NCBI GenBank assembly: GCA_033032175.1
Contig: CM065311.1
Location: 8,735,190 to 8,799,189 of the forward strand
Origin: Saturnia japonica
Taxonomy: Eukaryota > Arthropoda > Insecta > Lepidoptera > Saturniidae
Direction of reading: 5' to 3'
Length of the DNA: 64,000 nucleotides
Within the stretch, counting starts at the first letter, position 1. Every line of letters starts with the position of its first letter. The translations under genes were made by a program, and so were the position numbers. The notes beneath the pieces are model-generated. The model was not told the origin of the DNA and did no database searches. It saw only the letters and a program-made list of their open reading frames with translations. This document shows, piece by piece, positions 25,200 to 37,254 of this stretch.

Positions 25200-26793
25200 T
25201 TCGCTTGAAGTATCCTATATCATAGAAAATAGCGAAAACGTTGACTGGAAAACCGTTCCTCCGGTCCGTCAGTCTGTCTGTTTGTAATTCCAAATTTAAT
25301 TCAAAAATGGTTTGACCGATTCTTATGAAATTTTGTTCTCGGGAACCTTATGTCATTGGTTATTGATAAGCTGTATAAATTGCCAATAATAGTAAAAATT
25401 AAATTATGGAATGAAAATAATTACTGCGTAACAAAACTATGCAGAGCCCCGCAAGTATATATATTAATATATCTATTTCTGTCTATACATGTTTCAAATT
25501 TCCTGATTGACATCCTATCCTATAACTTTGAACACTGATCACGAAATTTCCATTGAACCATTTTTTTTCATGTCCGGATTTAACTCTATAACGGCTTCAC
25601 CGATTCTTATGAAATTTCGTACGCAGGATGCTTATTTCATTACTCAAATGATAGGCTCTAAGAATTGTCAATATTACTTTTAGAAATCGTAAAAAGGATT
25701 CCAAAAAAAATTTTTTTTTATCAATTCTTAACCGATTTTGGTGAAATTTTGTGGTCGGGGAGCAAATGTAAAAATAATCAATAATACATTTAGAAAACCT
25801 AAAAAAACATTAACCAATTTTGATAAATTTTCTTCTAAACGGGAAGTATTTCCCATTACTCATTTAATAGAATGTATGAATTGCACAATATTAAGAGTAA
25901 ATCTAAAACTACGAAACGAAAATAATTACTGTGTAATAAACGCGTGCTGAGCCGTCGCGTCGAGCACCGCTATTGTTATACATAGTTACTGTTTGTATTT
26001 TAAAAATAAATACGAATATTAATAAAAACTTTAAATATGTAATTTACAATAACTTGTCGCTGTACTTGAGTAATTGTAATTTACTGATTGGACAATAATC
26101 AAGGAATTTCGTTTCATAAGGTATTTATCACTATCAATCAATATTTGAATATATTCAAATTTTATAAATTTACTATCGCGCGTTTGACATTACGCAGTCG
26201 TTATTTACATCCCCTAATTTTATTTTTATAAGTGTTATTGAGTGTTCACAATATAGCCTATCATTTAGAGAATGCCATGTACTGCCCGTGTATAACTTTC
26301 ATCAAAATTGGTTGAGAAATTATTAAAAGTGTTTTTTTTTCTTCTTAATTTATTTTTGACGATTATTCTTGCCTATCAATTATGGAATCACATAGCATAC
26401 CGCCTACAAAATTTTATCAAAAGCGGTTGATAGTTGACAATTGTTTTTTTTTTTATTTAAAATTATTTTTGACAGTCCTTATGTGTAAAGCCAATCAATT
26501 ATAGAATGACTTATACTTCCCTTTTGAAAATTCTTATTTTTTCGATTTTTAAAAGTAATATTGAAAATTCTTATACCCTATCAAGTGACCAATGACATAA
26601 GTGTCCCGTGTACAAAATTTTATAAGAATCGGTCAAGCTATTTTTGAGTTAAATCCAAACATACAAAAAGACAATCAGACAAAATTGGTTTTCATATCAT
26701 ATTCGTGAGCAGTTCATATAATAATTATGTCTATCCGGAAATTTTGGAAAAATATTAAATGTACAGACAGAACTACATATTTATTAACATAGA
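25200..26793. mobile_element. Cluster of Helitron-like family 2 copies in both orientations
   Basis: A plus-oriented copy covers about 25200-25975. Its internal unit ('accgattcttatgaaatttt...') appears at least three times, near 25312, 25600 and 25735, and its 3' part reads 'acgcgtgctgagccg'. A minus-oriented copy covers about 26270-26793, starting on the minus strand with TCTATGTTAATAAATATGTA. Some short open frames here (25066-25538) are repeat sequence, not genes. Confidence 0.5.
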
Positions 26794-28761
26794 CATTTCT
26801 TAGCTAAATTATAATATCACAATTCCTATATTAGGTATTTCATTTCTAATACAGTATCGGTTTTATGAGCTTAATAGCCTTTAAGAACGAATTTCGCCAG
26901 AGCACAACAAAAACTGTAACAGTTTCTATGGTCGGTTTCGCTATGTAGTAATCTTCGGGAATGCACTAATAGCTAGTTGCTGACCGAGTGCGGCGCGCAA
27001 TGTACAATTTACAGGCAACCATTGTGTGGTCACGCGATTCCATAACGCCGGCATAAATTTGACTAGATTTATAGAAATATACGTTTGACATTGTATCAAG
27101 TAAAAGTGAACGGATGTATTTCATTTTTGATTGAATTCCTTGAAACAATTGAAACACTGTAAGTTCAGATAATGTTTCGTTTAAGGGCAATATTTAATTA
27201 AATAAAAATATAAACAAATTTCGAACACTTCAACTACGGATTCCATCCGACGTGCCCCACCAGAAGAAAATGTACCAAGTTGTATGGTAATGCTTATTCG
27301 CTGACCAAGCGAGGTCTTGGTAAAAGGACTGCGCGCATTCGGACCCAACGGTCCCCCCTCGCAGGGTTTTGAATTAAAACGGCACAAATATTTAGCTTCT
27401 GCCAAAAGCAACATACTTGCACCGCTTCAGGTCCTCCGCTGAGGTAGCTGCTGCGCCAACGCTCAATAAAGTAACGGTGAGATGGGGCGGAGCCAAAATT
27501 TCGTGTCATCCAGACCAGGGGTCGCGACCTATTACCTACTTCTCTGTTACACTTAACCTTACCTTACTAACGTCACGCGCCAATCAATTGGTTCAAGACT
27601 TGCTGTTACATTGATGCTAGCAAAAGCCCGACCTACAACGATATCGAAGCCGCAGTGACAGTGATGTGGAAACACCCATGACACTCATAAACCCAAATAG
27701 ACGGATATCCTGAAAGTGTTGTTGTCAAGTCTTGTTCCAATATCCAGAGATAATTGCCCTTAGCTATAGACTAAATAGACTCCCTTTCCTGGACGTCAAG
27801 AGGACGAGCACGCTCTACAACACTAATTGGCGTTTTAATAAATTTATTCTATTCTAGTTTACGAAGTGACTCATCCCACTGTCTGTGGTAGCATAAAAAT
27901 ATAGATCAGGAATTGTTTGGGCAAAGTAAATTCCAGGCTATGCGGTCGGTTAGACATGAGACTTAGTAAAGTCCAATTTTAACAGAATGGCCATAACTAA
28001 ACATTCAGTCCCACGTCGATGACAGGAAAGCCGGTAAGCTAACTCCAGAAATTTTGCGTATACCTAGCTCACCGGAATGAATAGACAGACTGAAATCTGA
28101 GACCAAGTCCGATTTTCCAAAGTAATATTCAGAACAGACGTTAGAGAATTTTAAATACAGATTCAAATTTCTTCAAAATATCCGAGAATTTCCAAAAAAA
28201 CTCACGATCGCAACATGTAAGTATTTATATGTTTACTTATATAAAAACTTATACTTAATTTATTTTTGTAAATTTAGAAACAAAAAGACAATATTTAATA
28301 ATGAAATATTAATAATAGTAGTAACAAAGTTAGGAACCAATTGCTAAAAAGCAATCGGCGAAATTTAGACTTTGTTGTCGACAAAGAGTAGCTATATCTT
28401 TACAATACAATTAAGTGAACACATCTTATTACATATTATCTAATAATATGGATGAAATTTTGTATTTAGATAATGTTTTACTTTCCAAGATTACCTAGAT
28501 AGATTTTTTGCAAGGCACCGAGCAATGTTCGGTCGCTTAAATATTGTAGTATAATAATAAGCCAGTTCGCACACAACGGGTTTACTACGGACTACGATTA
28601 CATAATTATGTTTAAAATTATTTATTTTATGTTAACTAAATCATAGTTGTATTATTTCAGGAAATAATGAACATCCTTGTATTTCAGGTTCATAAAATAG
28701 TCTTGAAATCTATACATTCTAGAATACTTAAATTGTAGTTTAAAATCATACTATATTATAT
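26794..28761. other. Non-coding; GC-richer patch of unknown origin at 27180-27520
   Basis: On the minus strand 27181-27509 has two overlapping open frames of 71-77 codons and moderate GC. It may be the eroded end of an unidentified mobile element, but no domain was recognised. The rest is AT-rich and featureless. Confidence 0.3.
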
Positions 28762-28895
28762 ATATGAATCTTTGTATATATTTGTTAGTCAATCATGCAA
28801 AAATGACTGAACGGATTTATATGAAATTTGGTACAACTTGGACTCACGCGTAAGATTCTGAAGTCCACGCAAACAAAGTCACGAGCAGAAGCTAG
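28762..28895 (+). repeat. Short Helitron-like repeat, family 4, copy 3
   Basis: Contains 'gtcaatcatgcaaaaatgac', 'atatgaaatttggtacaac' and ends 'gcagaagctag' before T, matching the repeats at 15757 and 20396. Confidence 0.5.
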
Positions 28896-30288
28896 TAGAT
28901 AATAAATCTATCATTTTCTTGACTAGAAAGATATTTCCAATTTATAGGTCTCATATTAGATCATGTTCAAACTGTTTGTTTTATTAATTACAGGGAAATA
29001 GAAATATACAACATCGTTGTTTCATTCTCAATAAAACCTCTTTAAAAAGAGAACGCAACGTAGTCAAAATAAAGTTCATGTAAGGCGACTGTCCGCATAA
29101 ATAATGATGTACATTCTCGATATAACTAACGACGACGATAAGAATGACAAAGTTTACTTGGAATATTAAAAAGCTGATGCCTTTAAAAATGGCTAACAAA
29201 AACCTTGAGACGACAACATATTTATTACTTATATCCAAAATAAACTCAATACACACTCATACATATCATAAAACATATCAGTTGGTATTTAAAACTAAGG
29301 TTATGTACTTTGTAAAGTGATACAATAATATGCTACTTGTACCTTTACAGATTTTGCACGCTTTTACAATACGGTCCTGTCACTGCATGCATAATGAAAC
29401 GGGCGTCCTTTAAAACGCTTTAAATGTTAGTAAAACGTGTACTGCAAGTTGAAATACCAGGTCACATTAGCAAGTCAATAATGTTGGCTTTAGTGGTCAA
29501 AGTAGATCAATGTTACAATTTAATAATAATGATATAAATAATTTTCCTCGACTGCCAAAGTGGTCTAGTGGTCAAGGTGTTCAAATTTTTATAAATGCAC
29601 AGAAGTAGTCAGCAGATTCTTTCGCAGACGAGAGTAAATTTGTAACAAAACATAATAATGAGTTCAATCTACCCTAACTACACATTCCCGTGAAAAGGAA
29701 ATATTATCATCGATCGAAGACCAAACCCCGGGATTTGAAATATCTGCCCACTGCATGTTAAAACAAAAAATGTTCAAATTTTTGTAAATTTCTCCTTATA
29801 TTATAAGTGTAAAACTGTAGAACTGATGCTTCACACTGCGTTAAATACATAGAGTAAAATTAGGAGATACATGACTGAAAGAAAAACAATTGACCTCATT
29901 AAAGTACGTTTCTCAGAATCAAAACGACTTTTCTAATAACATAATTTCTTGCATGGTTTTGCAAAATAAGTATCAAAATAATTTTAAAGAACCGTGATAT
30001 TGCTGTCGCAAACGTGGATCCGCATTCCATCTCTTTAAATTGCAGCGGTGCATAGTCGACCTTGTAGAGGGACCGACCCGCCTTAGTTTGCTCTCGCCGC
30101 GCCGCAATATGATTCAAGCCGAGTCTCAGCTTAGTGAGAGCTCGATCGCAAATAGCAGCAGGCGTTCGGCCAATAGGGCAATAGTGAAATTCTGTAACGA
30201 ATAAAATAACAACATCATTCTATAAAATAAATGTTAGGTTTTGAGTTATTCCGCGCTTACACTTTTAAACTGTCTCGTTTTGTATACA
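28896..30288. other. Non-coding spacer
   Basis: No supported gene. A tRNA-like A-box fragment (GGTCTAGTGGTCAAGG, near 29562) is probably a SINE remnant. The open frame 28984-29256 (minus) lacks any recognised domain. Confidence 0.35.
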
Positions 30289-31986
30289 TCAATATTAATA
30301 AATCTTTAGTTATGTCTGTACACGTAATATTTCTTCTATCAAAATTTTTTAATGGTCATAAAGGACACTGCAGATCAACAATATGCCCATAAAAAATATT
30401 TTTTCTTTCTGTCTGTGTGGTTGTCTGGATTTAACTCAAAACTTGATCGATTCTCATGAAATTTTGTACACGGGAAGCTTATATCATTGGTCAAATGATA
30501 AGCTACAAGAAATTTCAATATTTCCTTTAGAAATAGTACAAAAAAATTATTTCCATAAAAAAACAATTGTTATAGTCGTACAAGTTCTTGCGCGACCGTC
30601 CTATGTGATAGACGTTGGCGGGGCCATGGGGACGATGTAGCACGTCACAACACAACATATTACATGAAACTAAACAGTATGTTATCTCAGTAGTGTTCTT
30701 GAAATAATTACCTATAGCCTCTAACTATATTTCTTGGGTTACATACTTACGTATTGGATAACGCTATATTAAACTGTCATTATTATTTTTTCACCAAAAT
30801 ATGTTACTCCAAATTTTGTATTTATATAAATTATTTCTACTTGGGTTTTATTTCTAGTTTCAAAAATGATTGTGAGTTAGTAAGAAGTGAATGTGCATTT
30901 ATTTTAAATAAAAATATATTTTTTATGAAGACATAATACTGTTTACTTTTGTGTACTATAACTGCGCGCCTACGCGATTCCCTTCCCCGCTACACAACCC
31001 GCCACCGTTATCGTCTCTAGTACATCGCCCCGCCAAAGTCTGTCGGAAGTAAGGATGTGAAAAAATAATCGATTTTTTAAAAATCGATTTTTTTTCACAG
31101 GCGATTTTTTTTTGATGGATCTAATGTAAAAATTTTTGTGACAGTAGGTATTCAATCACCCTTCTTCTTACTAACTTGCCAATTAGTCTTCTTTATTGAA
31201 AACCATTACTGCCATTAACAAGTGAACATAGTAGTAAACAAGATGGTGGCTCCCTTGTTAGAACTTTGTAAGGAGTTTTTGTGGCACATCAAAATGTATG
31301 CTTCCAGTTTATATTTATAATCCATTTAACATGCTCAAGCTATATCGCACAAAACGCTATCAGTATTATATAATATAGGGTCTAAAACCTAAGTTAATGG
31401 ATCTATACTAGTACTATTAAGCTGAAGAGTTTGTTTGTTTGTTTGGTTGAACGCTCTAATCTCAGGAACTACTTCTTCGAATAGAAAAAATAATTTTTGT
31501 TTGACATCCCAGTGATCGAAGAAGGCCTATAGACTATATAACATCACGCTACGACAAATAGAACAATACGATCAATTAAACATAATGCAAAAACAGGGAA
31601 GGATTATTGCTTTTGAGAGCTTCCATTGCGTGCGCTGCGTAAATGCGTAAAGTTACTAAACAATCATGTGTGACGGAATTGTTTCTCTTAAAAAGTTAAA
31701 AAAAAGTCCGTGATAGCATTTGGCTATCTTTTAAAGTTGACTCAATATAACCTTTTTAAAAGTAACAAAATTTGTTCTAAAATAATGCATTATTTGCGAT
31801 GGTGTTTCTATAAATATGGTATTTACCTTATTGAAATAAAATATTCATAACAAGTATTTAGTTTCAATAAAATTGTCCAAATTGTCAATAAATGTCTTAG
31901 TTTTAAAATAAATCCGCAGCAAAGTAATGAAAGTTTCAGCTCCTTTAGAATTGTATTATAGGTGCCTACGACCCAATCTTTCTAAT

Positions 31987-32008
31987 CCTCTCTCTCTCTC
32001 TCTCTCTC
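31987..32008. repeat. (CT)n microsatellite
   Basis: About 11 perfect CT units inside the hAT-like element. Confidence 0.9.
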
Positions 32009-32260
32009 ATGTAACGCAGACGAAGATGTGTGAGTCAGTTAGTTAAAAATAAAAACCAAATACCAAAACATTTCATTTTAAGATCCCACCAAAAACTTCA
32101 ATCGCCCTTATATATCACCCATAAATATCGTTATTTATAATTAAATTATGAGTTGCTTTTTAATTTAATATTGTAATTTTGTGTTCAAAAGGATTGTAAT
32201 ACAGGTAATGGAAGGCAACACCCGCGTCATTGGAATTATTTACGCAGTGTATAATAATTT

Positions 32261-32913
32261 TTAGCTGTGCCCACGGTTTCTCACGTGTTAATTTTATACG
32301 ACAAACACCACAACGCCAGTGCTCCCGTATTGCCTATCATAATTTTTCTTCCCACAAATACAAATTACATATTTAAATTTTTCATTATCTCCTAAACTAT
32401 GTGTCCAAATAACATGCAAAAGAGCAAAATTTAACTTCATAAAATTGTCTTTAAGATGAAGTAACTCTTTTTCGTAAGGATTAATATACCACGTGTAAAA
32501 TAATGATCTTTAATCACTTTTTAATGTTAAACCACTCTTTGTTATATAATAGCTTATTGTGGGTTATGCATAAGATACAGGCATATGCTATTGCGGACTA
32601 TTTTAAAGATGTACTAAGGCCCAATATTTTTGTACAACATGTATTTACGTAAAACTAAAAATTATCGCAGCACACGTGGATAAAGCAGTCCGGGAGAGCT
32701 TTGTGTTCCGACTTACTTTACAAAAGTCAATATTAAAGACGTGTATCTTGATGCTAAATAGGCTATAATATTCATTGTGAATCAATCTATCATATACAAA
32801 AAGAATTTTTCAAATCAGACTGGTAGTTTTAGAGATTTAATATTAAACTAAAAAAAAAACATATAAACACTTCCGCTTTGTTAAATTAGTGCACATATAA
32901 TATATAGTATAGA
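32261..32913 (-). mobile_element. Helitron-like family 3 element nested in the hAT-like element
   Basis: On the minus strand it starts TCTATACTATATATTATATG after A and ends AACCGTGGGCACAGCTAA, a CTRR-type end. Its tail matches the family-3 elements at 11877-12401 and 53337-53660. Confidence 0.55.
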
Positions 32914-33664
32914 TAATACCTTTGAAATTTAAAGAATATTCCTACTTTGAAAACCAAATTCCGAGGATAAAAGGTCGTAAAATAATATGGAAAAAAAATT
33001 CTTTACTTTTTATTAAACCTTACTATACAACAAAATTTGGTACAAGAATGGGCATTCGCTGTTATTAACAATATTTTTTGTCTTTTTATTGAAATATGTA
33101 AATTGAAATTGATTAAGAAAGTTACGATTCTAAATATTTCAGGTTTTAATTAAATTTCTAAAGAAAATATGAGAAAAATTCGATAATTTTTTGAACAGAA
33201 ATCGATTATTAACTAATCGATTATATATTTTTAAAAATAATTGATTTTTAAAAAATCGATTTATTTTTAAAAAATCACATCCCTAGTCGGGAGACATAGG
33301 ACGGTAGCGCAAGAACTTGTACGATTATAATTCTTAACCGATTTTGGTGATATTTTGTACACGGGAAATACAATATGTAATTCCCCAAGTAATACGGTAT
33401 ATGAATTGTCAACAATATAAGTAAAAATAAAATTATGGGTTATAATACCTACTGCGTAGTAACAAACACGTGCGGAGCTGAGGGCACATCGCTAGTATGC
33501 CTAGTCTAATATACTGTATTTAAAGCAGATTCACAGCGCGTCTTACTTTTTTTTAGGTTCGAACCTTCGTATTGCTCACATCTAATTGGAATTCCGCCGA
33601 TCTAAACCACCGACCAGCACATGTTTTTGAAATAAATTGGTGTACATTGTTAATACCTAAATAG

Positions 33665-33960
33665 CTCAGTTCAACATATAAAACTTACTTTGTGTTATTC
33701 CTAATCGAGATATTATGAAAATATCGGGTGCAGAATTTCTATATTTCAGGTTAATAAAACACGTCACGCCTTCACTGTCTCTTATACCAGATGCTAGAGA
33801 ACTTCACCCAATTATATGCGGAAAGGCTTGAGTGGCCTCTCAAGGTACTCTCTCAAGATGACAGTTGGCATAAAAAACATCAAAAGCTCCAGTAAAAAAA
33901 TACAGTTAAAATGATAACTGTTTTTCTCTTATTAAGAAGTTATGATTTAAAAAATATATT
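33665..33960. repeat. Dispersed repeat R1, copy 2, joined to a SINE fragment
   Basis: Aligns with 24030-24300 along its length (for example CACCCAATTATATGCGGAAA and GCATAAAAAACATCAAAAGC). It is followed by a minus-strand S2 SINE 3' fragment to about 34075, as in copy 1. Confidence 0.6.
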
Positions 33961-34075
33961 TATAGGTAAACCTATTATATAAAGCCACAATATCACTTGG
34001 TGTTAAGTGACGATGTGGATCAAGGTAGTAACACGCAAAGCGTAGTTGGGGCTGGATCTTAAGTACAAATTTTCC

Positions 34076-35004
34076 TCTTTATAAAATTAATATATACGTA
34101 GGTAGTATTTCCAATCACCACAAAGTCCAAAAAATAAAAAGAATGCGGAATTACAATCTGCAATTTTACGACTCTCATACATACACGCGATAACTACGTA
34201 ATTGACTTTTAGAATAGAGCAAAGCTTTATTTTATTTTTCCTTGAAATATAGAAATTCAATTATTATTTCGTAAGTTAATTATTTTTATAAATATGAATA
34301 AAAAAAAAAGCTTTCATTTAATATTTTAATTATTTTAAAAGCTTCCAACGCGCATGGTCATTTATTTACTATGTCCCTTCCTCCCATTTTTATTTGCTAT
34401 ACAAGCTTTTAAAATTCTTGAATGAAAGCTATTGTTTTTAAAAAAATTCGTTTTTTTTTATTCTTCTCAGTAAATCCTTTCGTTTGATACCCTTATCCTG
34501 GTGCTTAAAAGAAAACTAGACTACCAGGACACCTAAAAGACTTCTGTAGAGAAAACCTTTTACAGAGTTAAACTCAGATACTTAGTTGGATGGCGTTTAT
34601 AATGATCTAAAAACAATGTGTGAAGGGCTGAAAAGAGAAGGCCAGAAATAGATAGGTCTGGAGGGATATACTATAACCAGGCTAAGGCCCACCCGCGGTT
34701 GTAGAGCCTCAGATATAATTATTAGTCCTCATCATAATAATATGGATTCCAGGAATAATCTTTTATAGGGGCTTACTGCATATTAAATTATAGTTCAGTT
34801 TCTCATGGGCCATACAGTAATAAATTTCTACATGACCGTAAACAAAGCAGTGCAACTACAAGTTAACACTATCAACGACGAACCTGCGATTAGAATTATC
34901 TTTAGACTTTAGACATCTTACAAATGTATAAATAACTTCTCTTCTTTCATTCTGCCTGATGATAAGTACAATTCAATACAAAAACAGTGGCGACTAGCGA
35001 GTAC
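34076..35004. other. Non-coding spacer
   Basis: AT-rich with no gene or classified repeat. Confidence 0.35.
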
Positions 35005-36420
35005 CGAAAGATCGGCGATACATCGCCGGTCGTCGCGCGCGCCGCCCCGCCTTTGTCATACTGACCTGCAATTTTTTATTTTTTTTTAGAACTGACTACA
35101 ACTGACTACACTGGTAGCCTTAGGGGCCCTATCCAAAAACAAAGCCGCTGTGGCTTTTACAGCTTCATCGAACTTGGGGGCGAGCGCTTAGGGCACTCAG
35201 CCGCGAAAGTTTTGGACGACTCGCACGAGGGTGCCAGAGTGGCCGAGCCTCGGCTCGGGCGGTCGTCACACATGCGAATAGGTCGCGATCTGGCTAATTC
35301 CCTACTCCTACGAATTCGAGCTACATAACATGTACTCATATGCATGTTCCCCTCCTCCTGGGAGGAAGGAGGGAAACATGCGTATGTGTACTTAGTGATC
35401 GGAATGGTTTTTCTACACTAAGTAACTCATGACTAATTAGCGCAAAAAAGAAAAAAAAGGTCCCTTACAGAACCCATGTACCTGTATGGTGTGCACGTGT
35501 GGTATGTTCATACGTGTGTAGCTAAGTGTTGCACGTATAGTGTCACATGTATCGCACGGGCGGTTGCATGACTCAAGGGTTTCACACCGAGGAACGGACT
35601 TAGGCTTGGATTGCCGCTAGAGAGGGTGGACGTGGTGGGTGTGCGGGAGCGAAGTTGACCGCCCGCCCGTCCTCTGCGGAGAGAACGGTGGTTACGCGGG
35701 CGTGGGCGCTGGCACGCTCAGTTTGGAGAGACGGTGGAATAAAACGCGTTAGCTATTGCGATTTGATCGAGCGAGTCAGTGAAGTTGTTAGGTACTCGGC
35801 CGGCGATTACGCCGGCAGGCATTGGGGACCGGTACATATGTAGCTGCCGCTTTGATTAATGGATTCGCGTGATTCGACGCGGTGTCGAAGTAGGAGCGAG
35901 AAAGGTGTTTGGCGTAGGCGACCTGCAATCCTCTCGGCAGCTTGATATATACTGGCTGATCCCGAAACGCAATAAAACTAAGTCACTGTATAGGCATGGT
36001 GGTCACGACCCAGCCGGGTACATAAACCTCTGAACCTCACCTTCTATCTCATTCTCTCGCAGGCTAAATCATATAGATGTATGTATTTGTCTCTTTTTAG
36101 TGTTGCTTTTTTGTTACCTCGAGTTTCAAATTACAACGGCACTAAAGAAATTTCCAGTTACAAAATAAAATCTGTGATACAACAATATTACATAGCTACT
36201 AATAAAAGTTTTGAACTGTGGAAAAAAAATTTCAAACCTAATGTTCAAGTTTGCAATTTCATAGTCTGTTATTGGTTCTACGTAGTAAGACAGATGAGGT
36301 GAGCGCGGGTGGAGGAGGGGCAGAGAAGTGAGCGCCCTCATTGATCGCACTAAGCGCAGCATCCCCGCGCTTGTAGCGCGCGTCATGCCGCATCCCCGCC
36401 GCACCGCCTAGCCATTACCG
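35005..36420. other. GC-rich, unassigned segment with a strong hairpin
   Basis: The segment is markedly GC-richer than its surroundings and contains a diverged copy of the GAGCCTCAGACAGC-type repeat (35112-35175). A long imperfect palindrome spans about 35336-35387: CATATGCATGTTCCCCTCC, a short loop, then the complementary arm ending GGAAACATGCGTATG. 'GCTGATCCCGAAACG' at about 35949 recurs at about 55320. Open frames of 60-90 codons (35157-35345, 35655-35843, 36126-36404) have no recognisable domain. It may be an old mobile element, or distal 5' sequence of the alpha receptor gene; I cannot decide. Confidence 0.3.
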
Positions 36421-36659
36421 CGACACCGACACCGACACGACCCTAATGTAACATTCGAATATAATGTATAAAAATATGTATCCTTAATCACACTTGTCAT
36501 TATTCCTAATAAATAACATTTTATTGTGCATAGATTATTTGCATAGATGGTTTGCAAAGTAAATTAATCTACCAAGATAATATTTAATTTATCAAAAGAA
36601 AACATCATCACGTTATATTAAAAGGGGTTTAAAAAAATCTGTTTTAATTTTGAAGAACC

Positions 36660-37254
36660 TAGAGCGAGCTGTAAAGTATAGTAATAAAGCGTTACTGTTC
36701 TGACGGTGCGGTGTTGCGATACGTTAGGATACGTTGTGAGGACAACGAAGCAGCTGAATTGTGAGGTAGACAAAGTCGGGAAGAGCTACGCGCAACGGGA
36801 GAGCGCGGTGCGGCTCTTGAATGGTGGATGACGCGACGCGACGCAAGTCGACGCGTCTGCGCGCCGTCGCTCGCGCCCTCTGCCCTGGCAAGTCCGACGC
36901 GGCAGTCCGCACACCGGCGGCTCCGCTGCCCCACGGACAACGCCGCACTCCGTTAAACAACAATGCTCAAAAACACGCCGTGAATCAAACGTACCACCCG
37001 CGTCACAGTCGACGATGCTCGAACACCGGGCGACACTTGAGGCAGTCTGTGAGCGCTCTTAAACATACTTGAATATATGAAAACCGCGAAAGAATTAAAT
37101 TTACAATCCAATCGTGTTCGATAGACACCAATAGAGAGTGCGAAGTAGGGAGCGGGGTCGGTTTTGCGCGGGACGGGGCGGGTGATGGCGCGGCGTGGCG
37201 GGGCGGAGGCGGCGGCGGCGGCGTCGCTCGGCGCGGCGGCGTCGCAGCGCTGAC
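36660..37254 (+). promoter_or_regulatory. CpG-rich 5' region of the nicotinic receptor alpha gene
   Basis: From about 36780 the sequence is strongly GC- and CpG-rich up to the start codon at 37255. It includes a GGC-repeat tract (about 37197-37242) just upstream. This fits a CpG-rich promoter plus 5' UTR. The open frames on both strands here (83-139 codons) are composition artefacts. No TATA box or initiator can be fixed by eye. Confidence 0.5.

Larger units (their letters stand above)
31050..33285. mobile_element. hAT-like non-autonomous element nested in the foldback element
   Basis: The ends are TAAGGATGTGA (31050-31060) and TCACATCCCTA (33275-33285). The flanks are GTCGGAAG (31042-31049) and GTCGGGAG (33286-33293), an 8-bp duplication with one mismatch, as hAT transposons make. 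Subterminal AAATCGATTT motifs occur at both ends. The 2.2 kb has no transposase frame; a CT microsatellite lies at about 31987-32008 and a Helitron-like element is inserted at 32261-32913. Confidence 0.65.
30574..33324. mobile_element. Foldback / inverted-repeat DNA element inside the Helitron
   Basis: The left end AGTCGTACAAGTTCTTGCGC is mirrored at the right end by GCGCAAGAACTTGTACGA. The flanks carry TTAT at 30570-30573 and 33325-33328, a likely target duplication. The arms are long: 30580-30640 pairs with about 30990-31049 plus 33294-33324 once the inner hAT-like insertion is removed. The element without that insertion would be about 507 bp. No transposase frame is visible, so it is non-autonomous; its superfamily is undetermined. 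Confidence 0.6.
30289..33495 (+). mobile_element. Helitron-like family 2 element, host of a multi-level nested insertion
   Basis: It starts TCAATATTAATAAATCTTTA after A and ends GAGGGCACATCGCTAG before T. The element's own sequence stops at about 30573 and resumes at 33325 ('ttcttaaccgattttggtga...'). The joined flanks match the uninterrupted relative at 25680-25760, which shows that the material between was inserted later. Confidence 0.65.
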
